In this document: positions 1 to 5,487 of the stretch, piece by piece | Position numbering within the stretch: the stretch's first letter is position 1 | Layout of the letters: every line of letters begins with the position of its first letter | Source: Syntrophaceae bacterium | GTDB lineage: Bacteria; Desulfobacterota; SM23-61 | Reading direction: 5' to 3' | Length of the DNA stretch: 5,487 nucleotides | Assembly (NCBI GenBank): GCA_003154025.1 | Contig: PMCE01000100.1 | Coordinates: forward strand, 4,623-10,109 | Position numbers and translations under genes: made by a program | Notes under the pieces: generated by a model | What the model was told of the DNA's origin: nothing | What the model saw: the letters and a program-made list of their open reading frames with translations, nothing else | Databases searched by the model: none

Positions 1-179
1 GCGTAGGCATCGGCCATGAACCCGGCCGACCGCTCGTCCCGGGCCATGATATGGCGGATCTTCGGGGCGGCATCGTAGATGGCTTCGTAAAGGGCCAGGC
101 TGGTGTCCCCGGGAACCCCGAAGATGGCCTCAACCTTGTATTCCAGAAGCATCCGGACTAAGACTTCGGCCCCTTTCAT
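1..179 (-). CDS. TPP-dependent enzyme A, acetolactate-synthase-like, N-terminal 59 residues (runs off left edge)
   Basis: This is the start of a gene that leaves the window on the left; 59 full codons are visible. The peptide begins MKGAEVLVRMLLE. It then carries the GVPG turn (residues 21-24), an LALYEAIYD helix, and the segment ARDERSAGFMADAY (46-59), which is typical of the N-terminal (PYR) domain of TPP enzymes. Glu49, six residues before the Met of FMA, aligns with the catalytic glutamate that activates the TPP aminopyrimidine ring in acetolactate synthase, so the site looks intact. The ATG is chosen because AAGGA lies 5 nt upstream (185-189) and the family usually starts about 20 residues before the GxPG turn. 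The family includes acetolactate synthase, oxalyl-CoA decarboxylase, benzoylformate decarboxylase and glyoxylate carboligase. The visible part cannot tell these apart. It is transcribed away from the tct operon and is a paralog of enzyme B at the other end, not the same gene. Confidence 0.88.
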   Translation of the reverse strand, partial: MKGAEVLVRMLLEYKVEAIFGVPGDTSLALYEAIYDAAPKIRHIMARDERSAGFMADAY

Positions 180-184
180 AATTT

Positions 185-189
185 TCCTT
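185..189 (-). promoter_or_regulatory. Ribosome binding site of TPP enzyme A
   Basis: Read on the - strand, GAGAAAGGA precedes the ATG. The AAGGA core is 5 nt from the start codon. It supports the start at 179. Confidence 0.6.
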
Positions 190-266
190 TCTCGGCAAAT
201 AGGCGGGACTGAATAAATACTCTCGTTCTAACCTTTAGCCGTTTGTGGAAAAATTCAATTCTGGCA

Positions 267-353
267 GTCATTGCGAGGAACGTAAGCGACGCGGCAATCT
301 CAAAATGTTTGATTTAATTATGAACGAGATTGCTTCACTTCGCTCGCAATGAC
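267..353. repeat. Dispersed imperfect palindromic repeat (ATTGCGAG...GCAATCTC family)
   Basis: The left arm spans 267-301 and the right arm 326-353, with a 24-nt AT-rich spacer. The right arm, reverse complemented, shares the first 11 bases (GTCATTGCGAG) and the last 8 (GCAATCTC) with the left arm. The middles differ, and the left arm is 7 nt longer. RNA from either strand could fold into a long interrupted hairpin. From memory, this sequence is a widespread intergenic repeat in many bacteria; its translations show up as spurious peptides containing HCERSEAI or SLRGTKQS, and HCERSEAIS does appear here on the - strand. The repeat may be longer: the bases just outside both arms (about 245-260 and 358-375, the latter GTTTTTCAGCA) are loosely complementary. 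Function is unknown; a non-autonomous MITE-like element or a REP-like transcript structure are both possible. Confidence 0.8.
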
Positions 354-375
354 ACCCAAAAAAGTTTTTCAGCAC

Positions 376-397
376 TCTGTTAGATGATCTTAACAGA
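376..397. promoter_or_regulatory. Candidate operator: 7-bp inverted repeat with 8-bp spacer
   Basis: TCTGTTA (376-382) is repeated exactly as its reverse complement TAACAGA (391-397), giving a 22-bp dyad in the divergent promoter region. Size and symmetry suit a dimeric helix-turn-helix regulator, but no regulator gene is visible to pair with it. One such repeat is expected by chance at about even odds in a gap this long, and the left half may belong to the flank of the neighbouring palindromic repeat. Treat as tentative. Confidence 0.2.
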
Positions 398-825
398 TAC
401 AGATGCCCCGGACAAGCTCTCGCTCTCGACAATCGCGCCGAAATCCCCCCGGTCTTCTCGCCCCAAAAACCCGACCCCCCAGTCTCCTCCAGGATCCCCA
501 TTTTTCCCCTTTTTATCTCATTCAATCCTATGTCAATACCTTTGCCCGATTGATTTTTGCGCTGAACCATTAACCCCTGACAAAACCATGGACCCCCTGC
601 ATTCCTTGTGCTAAACTTTTTTCGGCGCACCAATGCCTTTTCAATATTCACACCGTGCCCAAAAGCGAATTCCCATCAACCCTATCGAATATAGACGATT
701 GCCCTATTCCATCGGCATGAATCGGTTGATCACCGGGGGCGCCTGCACGGCGTGGGCAAGATCTCGGAGCTTGAAACGGACGGGAAGCGCGGGGAAGGCG
801 GAGCGCGAAAGCGAGGTCAAGCGGC

Positions 826-1302
826 ATGCAGCGGGTCCACCAAGGGGCGGCGCTGTGTATTGTGGGGTTCTCGACCTTCATCGTATGGGAGTCCTGGAAT
901 TTGGAGTACTACACCCGGTTGGGGCCCGGAGCAGGGTTCTTCCCCTTTTGGCTGGGCGTGGTACTGGGAGGGTTGGGGTTGGCCTGGCTCGTCCAGGTGT
1001 CTCGGCCCGCGGGGCGGCCGAAAGACGGTGCCTTCCTCCCCAATCGCGGCGGGATCGTTCGCATCCTGTCGTTGATCGCCGCCGTGCTGGTCATGGCGGC
1101 GGTGATGAATGTTCTCGGGTTCCAGCTGGCCATGTTCTTGTTCCTGGTCTTCACCCTATTGGTGCTGGGAAAGCAGCCGATCTGGCTGACGGCGGTGATA
1201 GCGCTTGTCGGCAGCGTGGGGGTGTATCACCTGTTTTCGGGTTATCTTGACGTGGAACTCCCGAAGTCCTCCCTGGCACTACTCGCGACGCTCGGCCTTT
1301 AG
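826..1302 (+). CDS. tctB: Tripartite tricarboxylate transporter, small membrane subunit TctB
   Basis: This 158-residue protein is the small integral-membrane subunit of a TTT family importer; with TctA it forms the inner-membrane carboxylate symporter fed by TctC. It shows the TctB pattern: a first hydrophobic segment (about 7-22), the family motif LGPGAGFFPFWLG (32-44) leading into a second segment (38-57), a polar loop rich in Pro, Arg and Gly (59-75), then hydrophobic segments at about 76-98, 100-114 and 119-139. It ends with YLDVELP (140-146), like the usual TctB tail. Length is normal for the family. The ATG is preceded by GAGGT at 813-817 with an 8-nt gap, and no ATG lies between it and the in-frame stop at 772-774. 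It is the first gene of the operon; its TAG is 11 nt before tctA. Identity rests on motif and neighbours, since TctB is poorly conserved. Confidence 0.9.
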   Translation: MQRVHQGAALCIVGFSTFIVWESWNLEYYTRLGPGAGFFPFWLGVVLGGLGLAWLVQVSRPAGRPKDGAFLPNRGGIVRILSLIAAVLVMAAVMNVLGFQLAMFLFLVFTLLVLGKQPIWLTAVIALVGSVGVYHLFSGYLDVELPKSSLALLATLGL

Positions 1303-1305
1303 GAG
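1301..1305 (+). promoter_or_regulatory. Ribosome binding site of tctA, overlapping the tctB stop
   Basis: AGGAG begins within the TAG stop codon of tctB (1300-1302) and lies 8 nt before the tctA ATG. Ribosomes ending tctB would cover it, so translation of the two membrane subunits is probably coupled. Confidence 0.7.
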
Positions 1306-1313
1306 AAAGCGGC

Positions 1314-2819
1314 ATGGAGACGGTGCAGAATCTCCTCATGGGCTTCGCGGTGGCCTTGACGCCGCAGAATCTCTGGCTTGCCTTCGTGGGGTCCGTGCTG
1401 GGGACGATCATCGGCGTGCTCCCGGGTCTCGGGCCGGCCGCCGGGGCGGCCATGCTGATTCCGCTGACGTTCCACCTGGGTCCGACGGGCGCCATCATCA
1501 TGCTCACGGCGCTCTTCTATGGGACGCAGTACGGGGGAACCATAACGTCCGTCCTGCTGAACGTGCCCGGGGAGGCCGCCTCCGCCGTCACCTGCCTGGA
1601 CGGCTACCAGATGGCGAAGCAGGGGCGGGCCGGGGTCGCGCTCTCCATCGCGGCCATCGGTTCGTTCATCGGGGGCACGTTCGCCACGATGGCCCTGGTG
1701 GTCGCGGCGGGGCCGCTCACGCGGATGGCGCTGGAGTTCGGGCCGGTGGAATTCTTCGCGCTGATCCTGTTGGGAATTTCGCTCCTGATGGGCCTGGCGG
1801 GGAAGTCGATGATGAAGGCGCTGATGATGGGGATCTTCGGCCTCATCCTCGCCATGGTCGGCATCGACCCGGTGAAGGGGCAGCCGCGCTTCACCTTCGG
1901 CCAGACCGAGCTCCTGGACGGCATCGGCTTCGTCCCGATCATCATGGGGTTGTTCGGCATGGCGGAGATCCTGGAGAACGCCGAGAAGCCTTTCGCGGAG
2001 ATGGTCCTGGCCAAGATGAGCTCGCTCATGCCCACCCGGCAGGACATCCGGGATTCCGCGGGATCCATCGTGCGGGGCAGCCTCATCGGCACGGCGCTCG
2101 GTCTCGTGCCGGGGATCACCAACTCGGCCTCCTCTTTCCTGGCGTACATTGCCGAGCGGAAGGTCTCCAAGCACCCGGAGCGTTTTGGGACCGGCATGAT
2201 CCAAGGGGTGGCGGGTCCCGAGACGGCCAACAACGCCCACGCCAATGGGGCTCTCATTCCTCTGTTTACCTTGGGCATCCCGGCCTCGCCCACGATCGCG
2301 GTGATCATGGGAGCGTTCCTGATGCATGGGCTCGTTCCGGGTCCGTTCCTCTTCAAGGAGCACCCGGATGTCGTCTGGGGGGTGATCGCCAGCTTCTACG
2401 TGGGCAACGTCATCCTGCTGATCCTCAACCTGCCCCTGATCGGCATCTGGGTCAAGATCCTGAAGATCCCTTACGGGATCCTCTGCGCCATCATCCTGGC
2501 CTTCATGATCCTGGGGGCTTACAGCGTGAGCAACAGCGTCTTCGACGTCATGGTCATGACCGTCTTCGGAGTACTCGGTTACATCCTGCGGAAGCTCGAC
2601 TTTCCTCTCGCGCCCATCGTCCTCACGCTCATCCTGGGACCCCTGATGGAGCGCTCGCTCCGCCAGTCCCTGGAGATCTCCCAGGGGTCCTTCCTCGTCT
2701 TTGTGAAGAGCCCCATTGCCGCCGTCTTCCTGGCGGCCACGGTGCTGATCCTGGTCGCGCCCGCCTTTCAGTTCTTCCGGCGGGGCAAGGCGGCCCTGGC
2801 GAGGGATGAGGCGGCGTAG
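1314..2819 (+). CDS. tctA: Tripartite tricarboxylate transporter, large permease subunit TctA
   Basis: This 501-residue protein is the large, many-spanning permease subunit that carries the substrate across the inner membrane, driven in characterised members by an ion gradient. Hallmarks are GTIIGVLPGLGPAAGA (30-45), YGGTITSVLLNVPGEAAS (73-90) followed by DGYQMAKQGRAG (96-107), GLVPGITNSASS (263-274), and GPETANNAHANGALIPL (301-317) then TLGIPASPT (319-327). The GT..G..PG pattern occurs in both halves (30-38 and 259-267), fitting an internally duplicated fold. Hydrophobic segments cover most of the chain, with a polar stretch at about 221-250. Length matches the family. The ATG has a good AGGAG site. 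Long open frames overlap it on both strands, but these come from the strong G/C third-position bias. Substrate class is a carboxylate; the exact molecule cannot be told from TctA. Confidence 0.97.
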   Translation: METVQNLLMGFAVALTPQNLWLAFVGSVLGTIIGVLPGLGPAAGAAMLIPLTFHLGPTGAIIMLTALFYGTQYGGTITSVLLNVPGEAASAVTCLDGYQMAKQGRAGVALSIAAIGSFIGGTFATMALVVAAGPLTRMALEFGPVEFFALILLGISLLMGLAGKSMMKALMMGIFGLILAMVGIDPVKGQPRFTFGQTELLDGIGFVPIIMGLFGMAEILENAEKPFAEMVLAKMSSLMPTRQDIRDSAGSIVRGSLIGTALGLVPGITNSASSFLAYIAERKVSKHPERFGTGMIQGVAGPETANNAHANGALIPLFTLGIPASPTIAVIMGAFLMHGLVPGPFLFKEHPDVVWGVIASFYVGNVILLILNLPLIGIWVKILKIPYGILCAIILAFMILGAYSVSNSVFDVMVMTVFGVLGYILRKLDFPLAPIVLTLILGPLMERSLRQSLEISQGSFLVFVKSPIAAVFLAATVLILVAPAFQFFRRGKAALARDEAA

Positions 2820-2853
2820 AGGAGACCAGGTCACGCTCCGGGACACTAACTCG

Positions 2854-2863
2854 AAGGAGGAGG
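2854..2863 (+). promoter_or_regulatory. Strong ribosome binding site of tctC
   Basis: AAGGAGGAGG lies 4 nt before the tctC ATG, with a full AAGGAGG core 7 nt upstream of it. It is the strongest site in the window. This fits a solute receptor needed in excess over the membrane subunits. Confidence 0.7.
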
Positions 2864-2867
2864 AAAC

Positions 2868-3860
2868 ATGAATCGCTATCATTGCTCAACGTTCGGTCGA
2901 ATCGCGGTGGCCATCGGTTGTGTGTTGGCGGTCCTCACCATTTCGACGAGTGCCGGCTCGGCCGATTTTCCCCAGAAGGGCAAGGCCCTTCAGATGATCG
3001 TGCCCTTTGAGCCGGGAGGAGTCAATGACGCCGCGGGCCGGGTCATGGCGGGTGATTTGGAGAAGGTCTTGGGGACGCCCGTGGTGCTGGTGAACAAGCC
3101 GGGCGCCAGCACGCAGATCGGCCTGACCTTCCTGTCCCAGGCCAGACCGGATGGCTATACCTTTGGGATCATCAGCTTCCCGACGTCTCTCGGTCCGTAC
3201 CTGGACCCGGCGCGGAAGGCCGCCTACAACCGGAAGAGTTTCCAACCGCTCGCCATGCATGTCTGGGATGCGTGCGTCATGGCGGTGAAAGCGGACAGCC
3301 CGTACAAGAATGTGCAAGATTTGGTGAGTGCAGCCAAAGCGAAACCAAGGACGATCACCATGGCGGTCGGTGTCCTCAATGACGACCATTTCACCGCTCT
3401 GTTGTTGGAGAGGGCAGCCGGGGTGAAGTTTGCGCACGTCACCTTCGCCGGCGGGATGGCGCCCGCTCTGACCGCGCTCTTGGGCGGCAAGATCGAAGTA
3501 TACAATGGCAACATCGGCGATATGCGATCCGTGGTCAAGAGCGGGCAGGTTCGCATCCTGGGCGTAATGGATAGTGAGCGGAGCGTGTTCTTCCCGGATG
3601 CGAAGACCTTCGAGGAGCAGGGTTACAAACTCTACAACTCCTCCTCGCGCGGTTTTCTGCTTCCCGTCGGAGTGCGCAAGGAGATCGTGGATACTTTGAG
3701 CGGCGCCATGAAGAAGGTGGTCGCGTCCGAGGGGCACCGGAAGCGGATGGCGGAGATGAGTCTGGCGCTCAAGTACATGGACCCCGCCCAGTTCGCCAAG
3801 TTCTGGGAAGAGTATGAGGCGAAGGCCATTGAGCTGATCGAGCTGGCGAAGCAGGAATAA
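2868..3860 (+). CDS. tctC: TTT periplasmic solute-binding protein, TctC/Bug family
   Basis: This 330-residue protein is the extracytoplasmic receptor that captures the carboxylate and delivers it to TctAB. A Sec signal peptide is visible: Arg3 and Arg11, a hydrophobic core at about 12-26, and a GSA|D cleavage site after Ala32. The mature part has the Bug-family first strand and loop, MIVPFEPGGVNDAAGR (43-58), then LGTPVVLVNKPGAS (about 68-81) and ARPDGYTFGI (about 92-101), the usual positions of the ligand-pocket loops. FAGGMAPALTALLGGKIE (about 193-210) and VRILGV (about 228-233) are also typical. Length is normal. The gene starts 48 nt after tctA and is the last of the operon, whereas in the classic tctCBA order the receptor comes first. 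Its stop is 10 bp from that of the convergent TPP enzyme B. Bug receptors bind many carboxylates, so the ligand is unknown. Confidence 0.95.
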   Translation: MNRYHCSTFGRIAVAIGCVLAVLTISTSAGSADFPQKGKALQMIVPFEPGGVNDAAGRVMAGDLEKVLGTPVVLVNKPGASTQIGLTFLSQARPDGYTFGIISFPTSLGPYLDPARKAAYNRKSFQPLAMHVWDACVMAVKADSPYKNVQDLVSAAKAKPRTITMAVGVLNDDHFTALLLERAAGVKFAHVTFAGGMAPALTALLGGKIEVYNGNIGDMRSVVKSGQVRILGVMDSERSVFFPDAKTFEEQGYKLYNSSSRGFLLPVGVRKEIVDTLSGAMKKVVASEGHRKRMAEMSLALKYMDPAQFAKFWEEYEAKAIELIELAKQE

Positions 3861-3870
3861 TTGTTGCCGA

Positions 3871-5487
3871 TCAGGCCGCGAGCCGCTGGTAGAACCTCTT
3901 GAATCCGGGGGCGAAGTCCCAGCCGTCCACTATGAAATCGAGCACCGCCGGAACCCCTTCCCGAGTGGCCGTCAGGGCCCTTTGCAGAGCAGGGCGGATG
4001 TCCCCCGGTCTTTCCACCCTCTCTCCGTAGCACTGGTTGGCCCGGGCGATTTTGACGAAATCCGGCTGGACCTTGTAGTCGGTGGAGATAAACCGGTTTC
4101 CGCGGTTCCGCTGCCCCCACTTGATCCAACCCAGGCTGAAGTTATTCAGGACCACATAAGTTACCGGGGCTCTGAACTGCGCTGCCGTGGCCAGCTCCTT
4201 CATGAACATCTGGAATGCCCCGTCTCCGACGGTGCAGACCACATCCCTCCCCGGCATGGCCAGCTTGGCCCCGATGGCCGCCGAGCATCCTCCCCCCATG
4301 CAGGTCTGCTCTCCGGGAGCAACGCAGGAGTTGATGCTTCCGACTTTGTAGAAGGGCCAGTAATAGGACCAGAGATCCTGGGACCCGTTCTCGTTCACCA
4401 GGATGGCGTTTCTGCCGAAGATTTCGTTGAGCTCCCGGATGACCCGTTTGGTCTTGATCGGGATGGACGTATCGCTCAGGCATTCCTCCCCGACTCGAGC
4501 TACATAGGTTTCCTTGGCCTTCAGCAGCTTGGCCATCCTGGGATTCGGTCTTTCTTTTTTCATCCCTGCTCTTTGAAGCTCCCGGATGAGCGCTTGAAGA
4601 ACCAGTTGGATATCCCCCACGAGGGCCACATCGGGAACCCAATTCCGCCCGATCTCCTCGGGGTCCAGGTCCACCTGGATATATCTGGCCCCCTCTGGAA
4701 AAAACCTCTGTTCTCCCGACTGGAAGTCTTCATTGCGCGAGCCCAGGGTTATCAGCAGGTCTGCTTCGCCGTAGACCTTTTCCCCCATCTCGGAGAAGTA
4801 AAGCCCTACGAGACCGAAGGCCAAAGGATGTTCTTCCGAAAGGATGCCCCTCCCGCACGGGGTGCTCATGAAGGGAATGTTCAGGAGCTCGGCGAATTTT
4901 TTCACCTCGGCAAAGGCTCGGGAGCTGACCGCTCCTCCTCCGGCCACCAGGACGGGCTTTTTCGCTCTCATCAGCAAAGCGGCGGCATCTTTGATCCTTT
5001 GGGGGTCTGCCGCGGTTCGCAGCGGATACTCCACAGGAATATATTTATGAGCCTTTGCTTCTTGCGCGCCCACGTCTCTGGGCACGTCGATGTATACCGG
5101 CCCCGGCCTTCCATGGGTCGCCAGGGAAAAGGCCCGCCGCATGATCCATGAGATCCGGTCCGGCTCCGTCACCCGTTCGCTCCACTTAGTGACAGGCTTC
5201 AGGATCGCCACCTGATCGACCTCCTGGAAAGCTCCCATCCCCGCGTTGGCCCGCTTGGAACTGCACCCGATGGCGATCACCGGAAGGCAGGCCGAGTAGG
5301 CTTCCTGGATTCCGGGCACCAGGTTGGCTACCCCCGGTCCCGCAGGAGCATAGCAGACGCCCGGCCTTCCCGACATCCGAGCATATCCCATGGCCATGAA
5401 AGGCCCCGCGCTCTCTTCCCGGACCAGAACGGGTTTTATCTCCGGGACGTCATAAAGGGCGTCATAGAAAAGCTCCCCGCCGGGCAG
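3871..5487 (-). CDS. TPP-dependent enzyme B, acetolactate-synthase-like (N-terminus beyond right edge)
   Basis: The reading frame is open to the window edge: 30 codons precede the first visible ATG (5397), beginning LPGGELFYDALYD. The true start is therefore outside and that ATG is internal. All three TPP-enzyme domains are present. The PYR domain has VREESAGPFMAMGYAR, whose second Glu (5413-5415) aligns with the catalytic glutamate, then FQEVDQVAILKPVTKW and GRPGPVYIDVPRDV. The central domain (about 131-262 counted from Met at 5397) has KPVLVAGGGA and YIQVDLDPEEIG. The C-terminal PP domain has the TPP/Mg motif GDGAFQMF (391-398) ending at NN (418-419). At least 538 residues are visible, near the usual family length of about 550-600. 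The product probably decarboxylates or ligates a 2-oxo acid, but biosynthetic acetolactate synthase, a decarboxylase or a carboligase are all possible. No small regulatory IlvN-like subunit is visible. It converges on tctC, so the two are not one operon. Confidence 0.93.
   Translation of the reverse strand: MPGGELFYDALYDVPEIKPVLVREESAGPFMAMGYARMSGRPGVCYAPAGPGVANLVPGIQEAYSACLPVIAIGCSSKRANAGMGAFQEVDQVAILKPVTKWSERVTEPDRISWIMRRAFSLATHGRPGPVYIDVPRDVGAQEAKAHKYIPVEYPLRTAADPQRIKDAAALLMRAKKPVLVAGGGAVSSRAFAEVKKFAELLNIPFMSTPCGRGILSEEHPLAFGLVGLYFSEMGEKVYGEADLLITLGSRNEDFQSGEQRFFPEGARYIQVDLDPEEIGRNWVPDVALVGDIQLVLQALIRELQRAGMKKERPNPRMAKLLKAKETYVARVGEECLSDTSIPIKTKRVIRELNEIFGRNAILVNENGSQDLWSYYWPFYKVGSINSCVAPGEQTCMGGGCSAAIGAKLAMPGRDVVCTVGDGAFQMFMKELATAAQFRAPVTYVVLNNFSLGWIKWGQRNRGNRFISTDYKVQPDFVKIARANQCYGERVERPGDIRPALQRALTATREGVPAVLDFIVDGWDFAPGFKRFYQRLAA

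Larger units (their letters stand above)
180..825. other. Divergent intergenic region, no convincing gene
   Basis: This 646-bp stretch separates the start of TPP enzyme A (leftward) from the start of tctB (rightward), so it should hold both promoters. It contains the palindromic repeat at 267-353 and a dyad at 376-397. A pyrimidine-rich part at about 410-540 has two runs of six C (445-450, 475-480). Composition rises to GC-rich from about 710. Open frames here (for example 268-651 on -, 384-614 on +, and 633 or 752 onward on +) have no recognisable domain, and several run into the repeat or into tctB in another frame, so I treat them as chance. I looked for -35/-10 pairs and for a sigma-54 GG/GC site on both strands and found none with good spacing and match. 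Weak -10-like hexamers exist, for example TATAGA at 690-695, but without a partner. Confidence 0.7.

Noticed and set aside
268..651. 127-codon open frame on the - strand across the intergenic gap
   Set aside because: Its C-terminal third is the translated palindromic repeat (HCERSEAIS...), the rest has no domain-like pattern, and no good ribosome site was seen.
752..1075. GTG-started + strand frame (MGKISELETDGKR...) as a small gene or remnant
   Set aside because: Its first part looks mildly protein-like, but there is no ribosome site, no known motif, and most of it is a shadow of tctB.
633..1250. Long + strand open frame overlapping tctB
   Set aside because: It is an out-of-frame reading of tctB; the Arg/Gly-rich product lacks domain features, while the tctB frame shows membrane segments and the TctB motif.
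1299..2882. 527-codon - strand open frame antisense to tctA, and the 534-codon + frame at 1205-2809
   Set aside because: Both are low-complexity (Arg/His/Asp/Gly-rich) shadows created by the G/C third-position bias of tctA.
2910..2921. Lipobox-like AIGC in the TctC signal sequence (lipoprotein)
   Set aside because: The hydrophobic core before Cys18 is only about six residues long, while a normal signal peptidase I site (GSA|D) follows at residue 32.
3982..5151. 389-codon + strand open frame antisense to TPP enzyme B
   Set aside because: It is a shadow of a gene with clear TPP-enzyme motifs on the other strand and has no domain of its own.
5395..5397. ATG at 5397 as the start of TPP enzyme B
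   Set aside because: The 30 codons upstream to the window edge are open and encode the family's PG turn and catalytic glutamate, so the start must lie outside the window.

Overview
The window is ordinary metabolic DNA from a bacterium. Its core is one complete tripartite tricarboxylate transporter (TTT) operon on the + strand. A gene for a thiamine-diphosphate (TPP) dependent enzyme of the acetolactate-synthase type lies on each side, both on the - strand and both cut by the window edges. The coding DNA is GC-rich with G/C-biased third positions, starts are ATG, and Shine-Dalgarno sites are clear. A dispersed palindromic repeat sits between genes. I recall this repeat from many GC-rich environmental Gram-negatives, including Desulfobacterota-like genomes. 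Together with the periplasmic solute receptor this points to a Gram-negative proteobacterial or Desulfobacterota-type organism; that placement is a weak inference.

Layout: 1-179 (-) is the N-terminus of TPP enzyme A. 180-825 is a divergent intergenic gap of 646 bp holding an 87-bp imperfect palindromic repeat (267-353), a small operator-like dyad (376-397), a C/pyrimidine-rich AT-mixed stretch and then a step to GC-rich DNA near 710. 826-1302 (+) is tctB, 1314-2819 (+) is tctA, and 2868-3860 (+) is tctC. 3871-5487 (-) is most of TPP enzyme B, complete at its C-terminus and open at the right edge. Only 10 bp separate the stop codons of tctC and enzyme B, which converge tail to tail.

TctC is the periplasmic receptor, and TctA (large) and TctB (small) form the membrane symporter for a carboxylate. 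The flanking TPP enzymes belong to the superfamily that decarboxylates or ligates 2-oxo acids, or cleaves related acyl-CoA or aldehyde substrates. A plausible but unproven reading is that the transporter brings in an organic acid that one or both enzymes process. Substrates cannot be read from this sequence. I found no CRISPR array, tRNA, rRNA, transposase, phage gene or clearly novel system.
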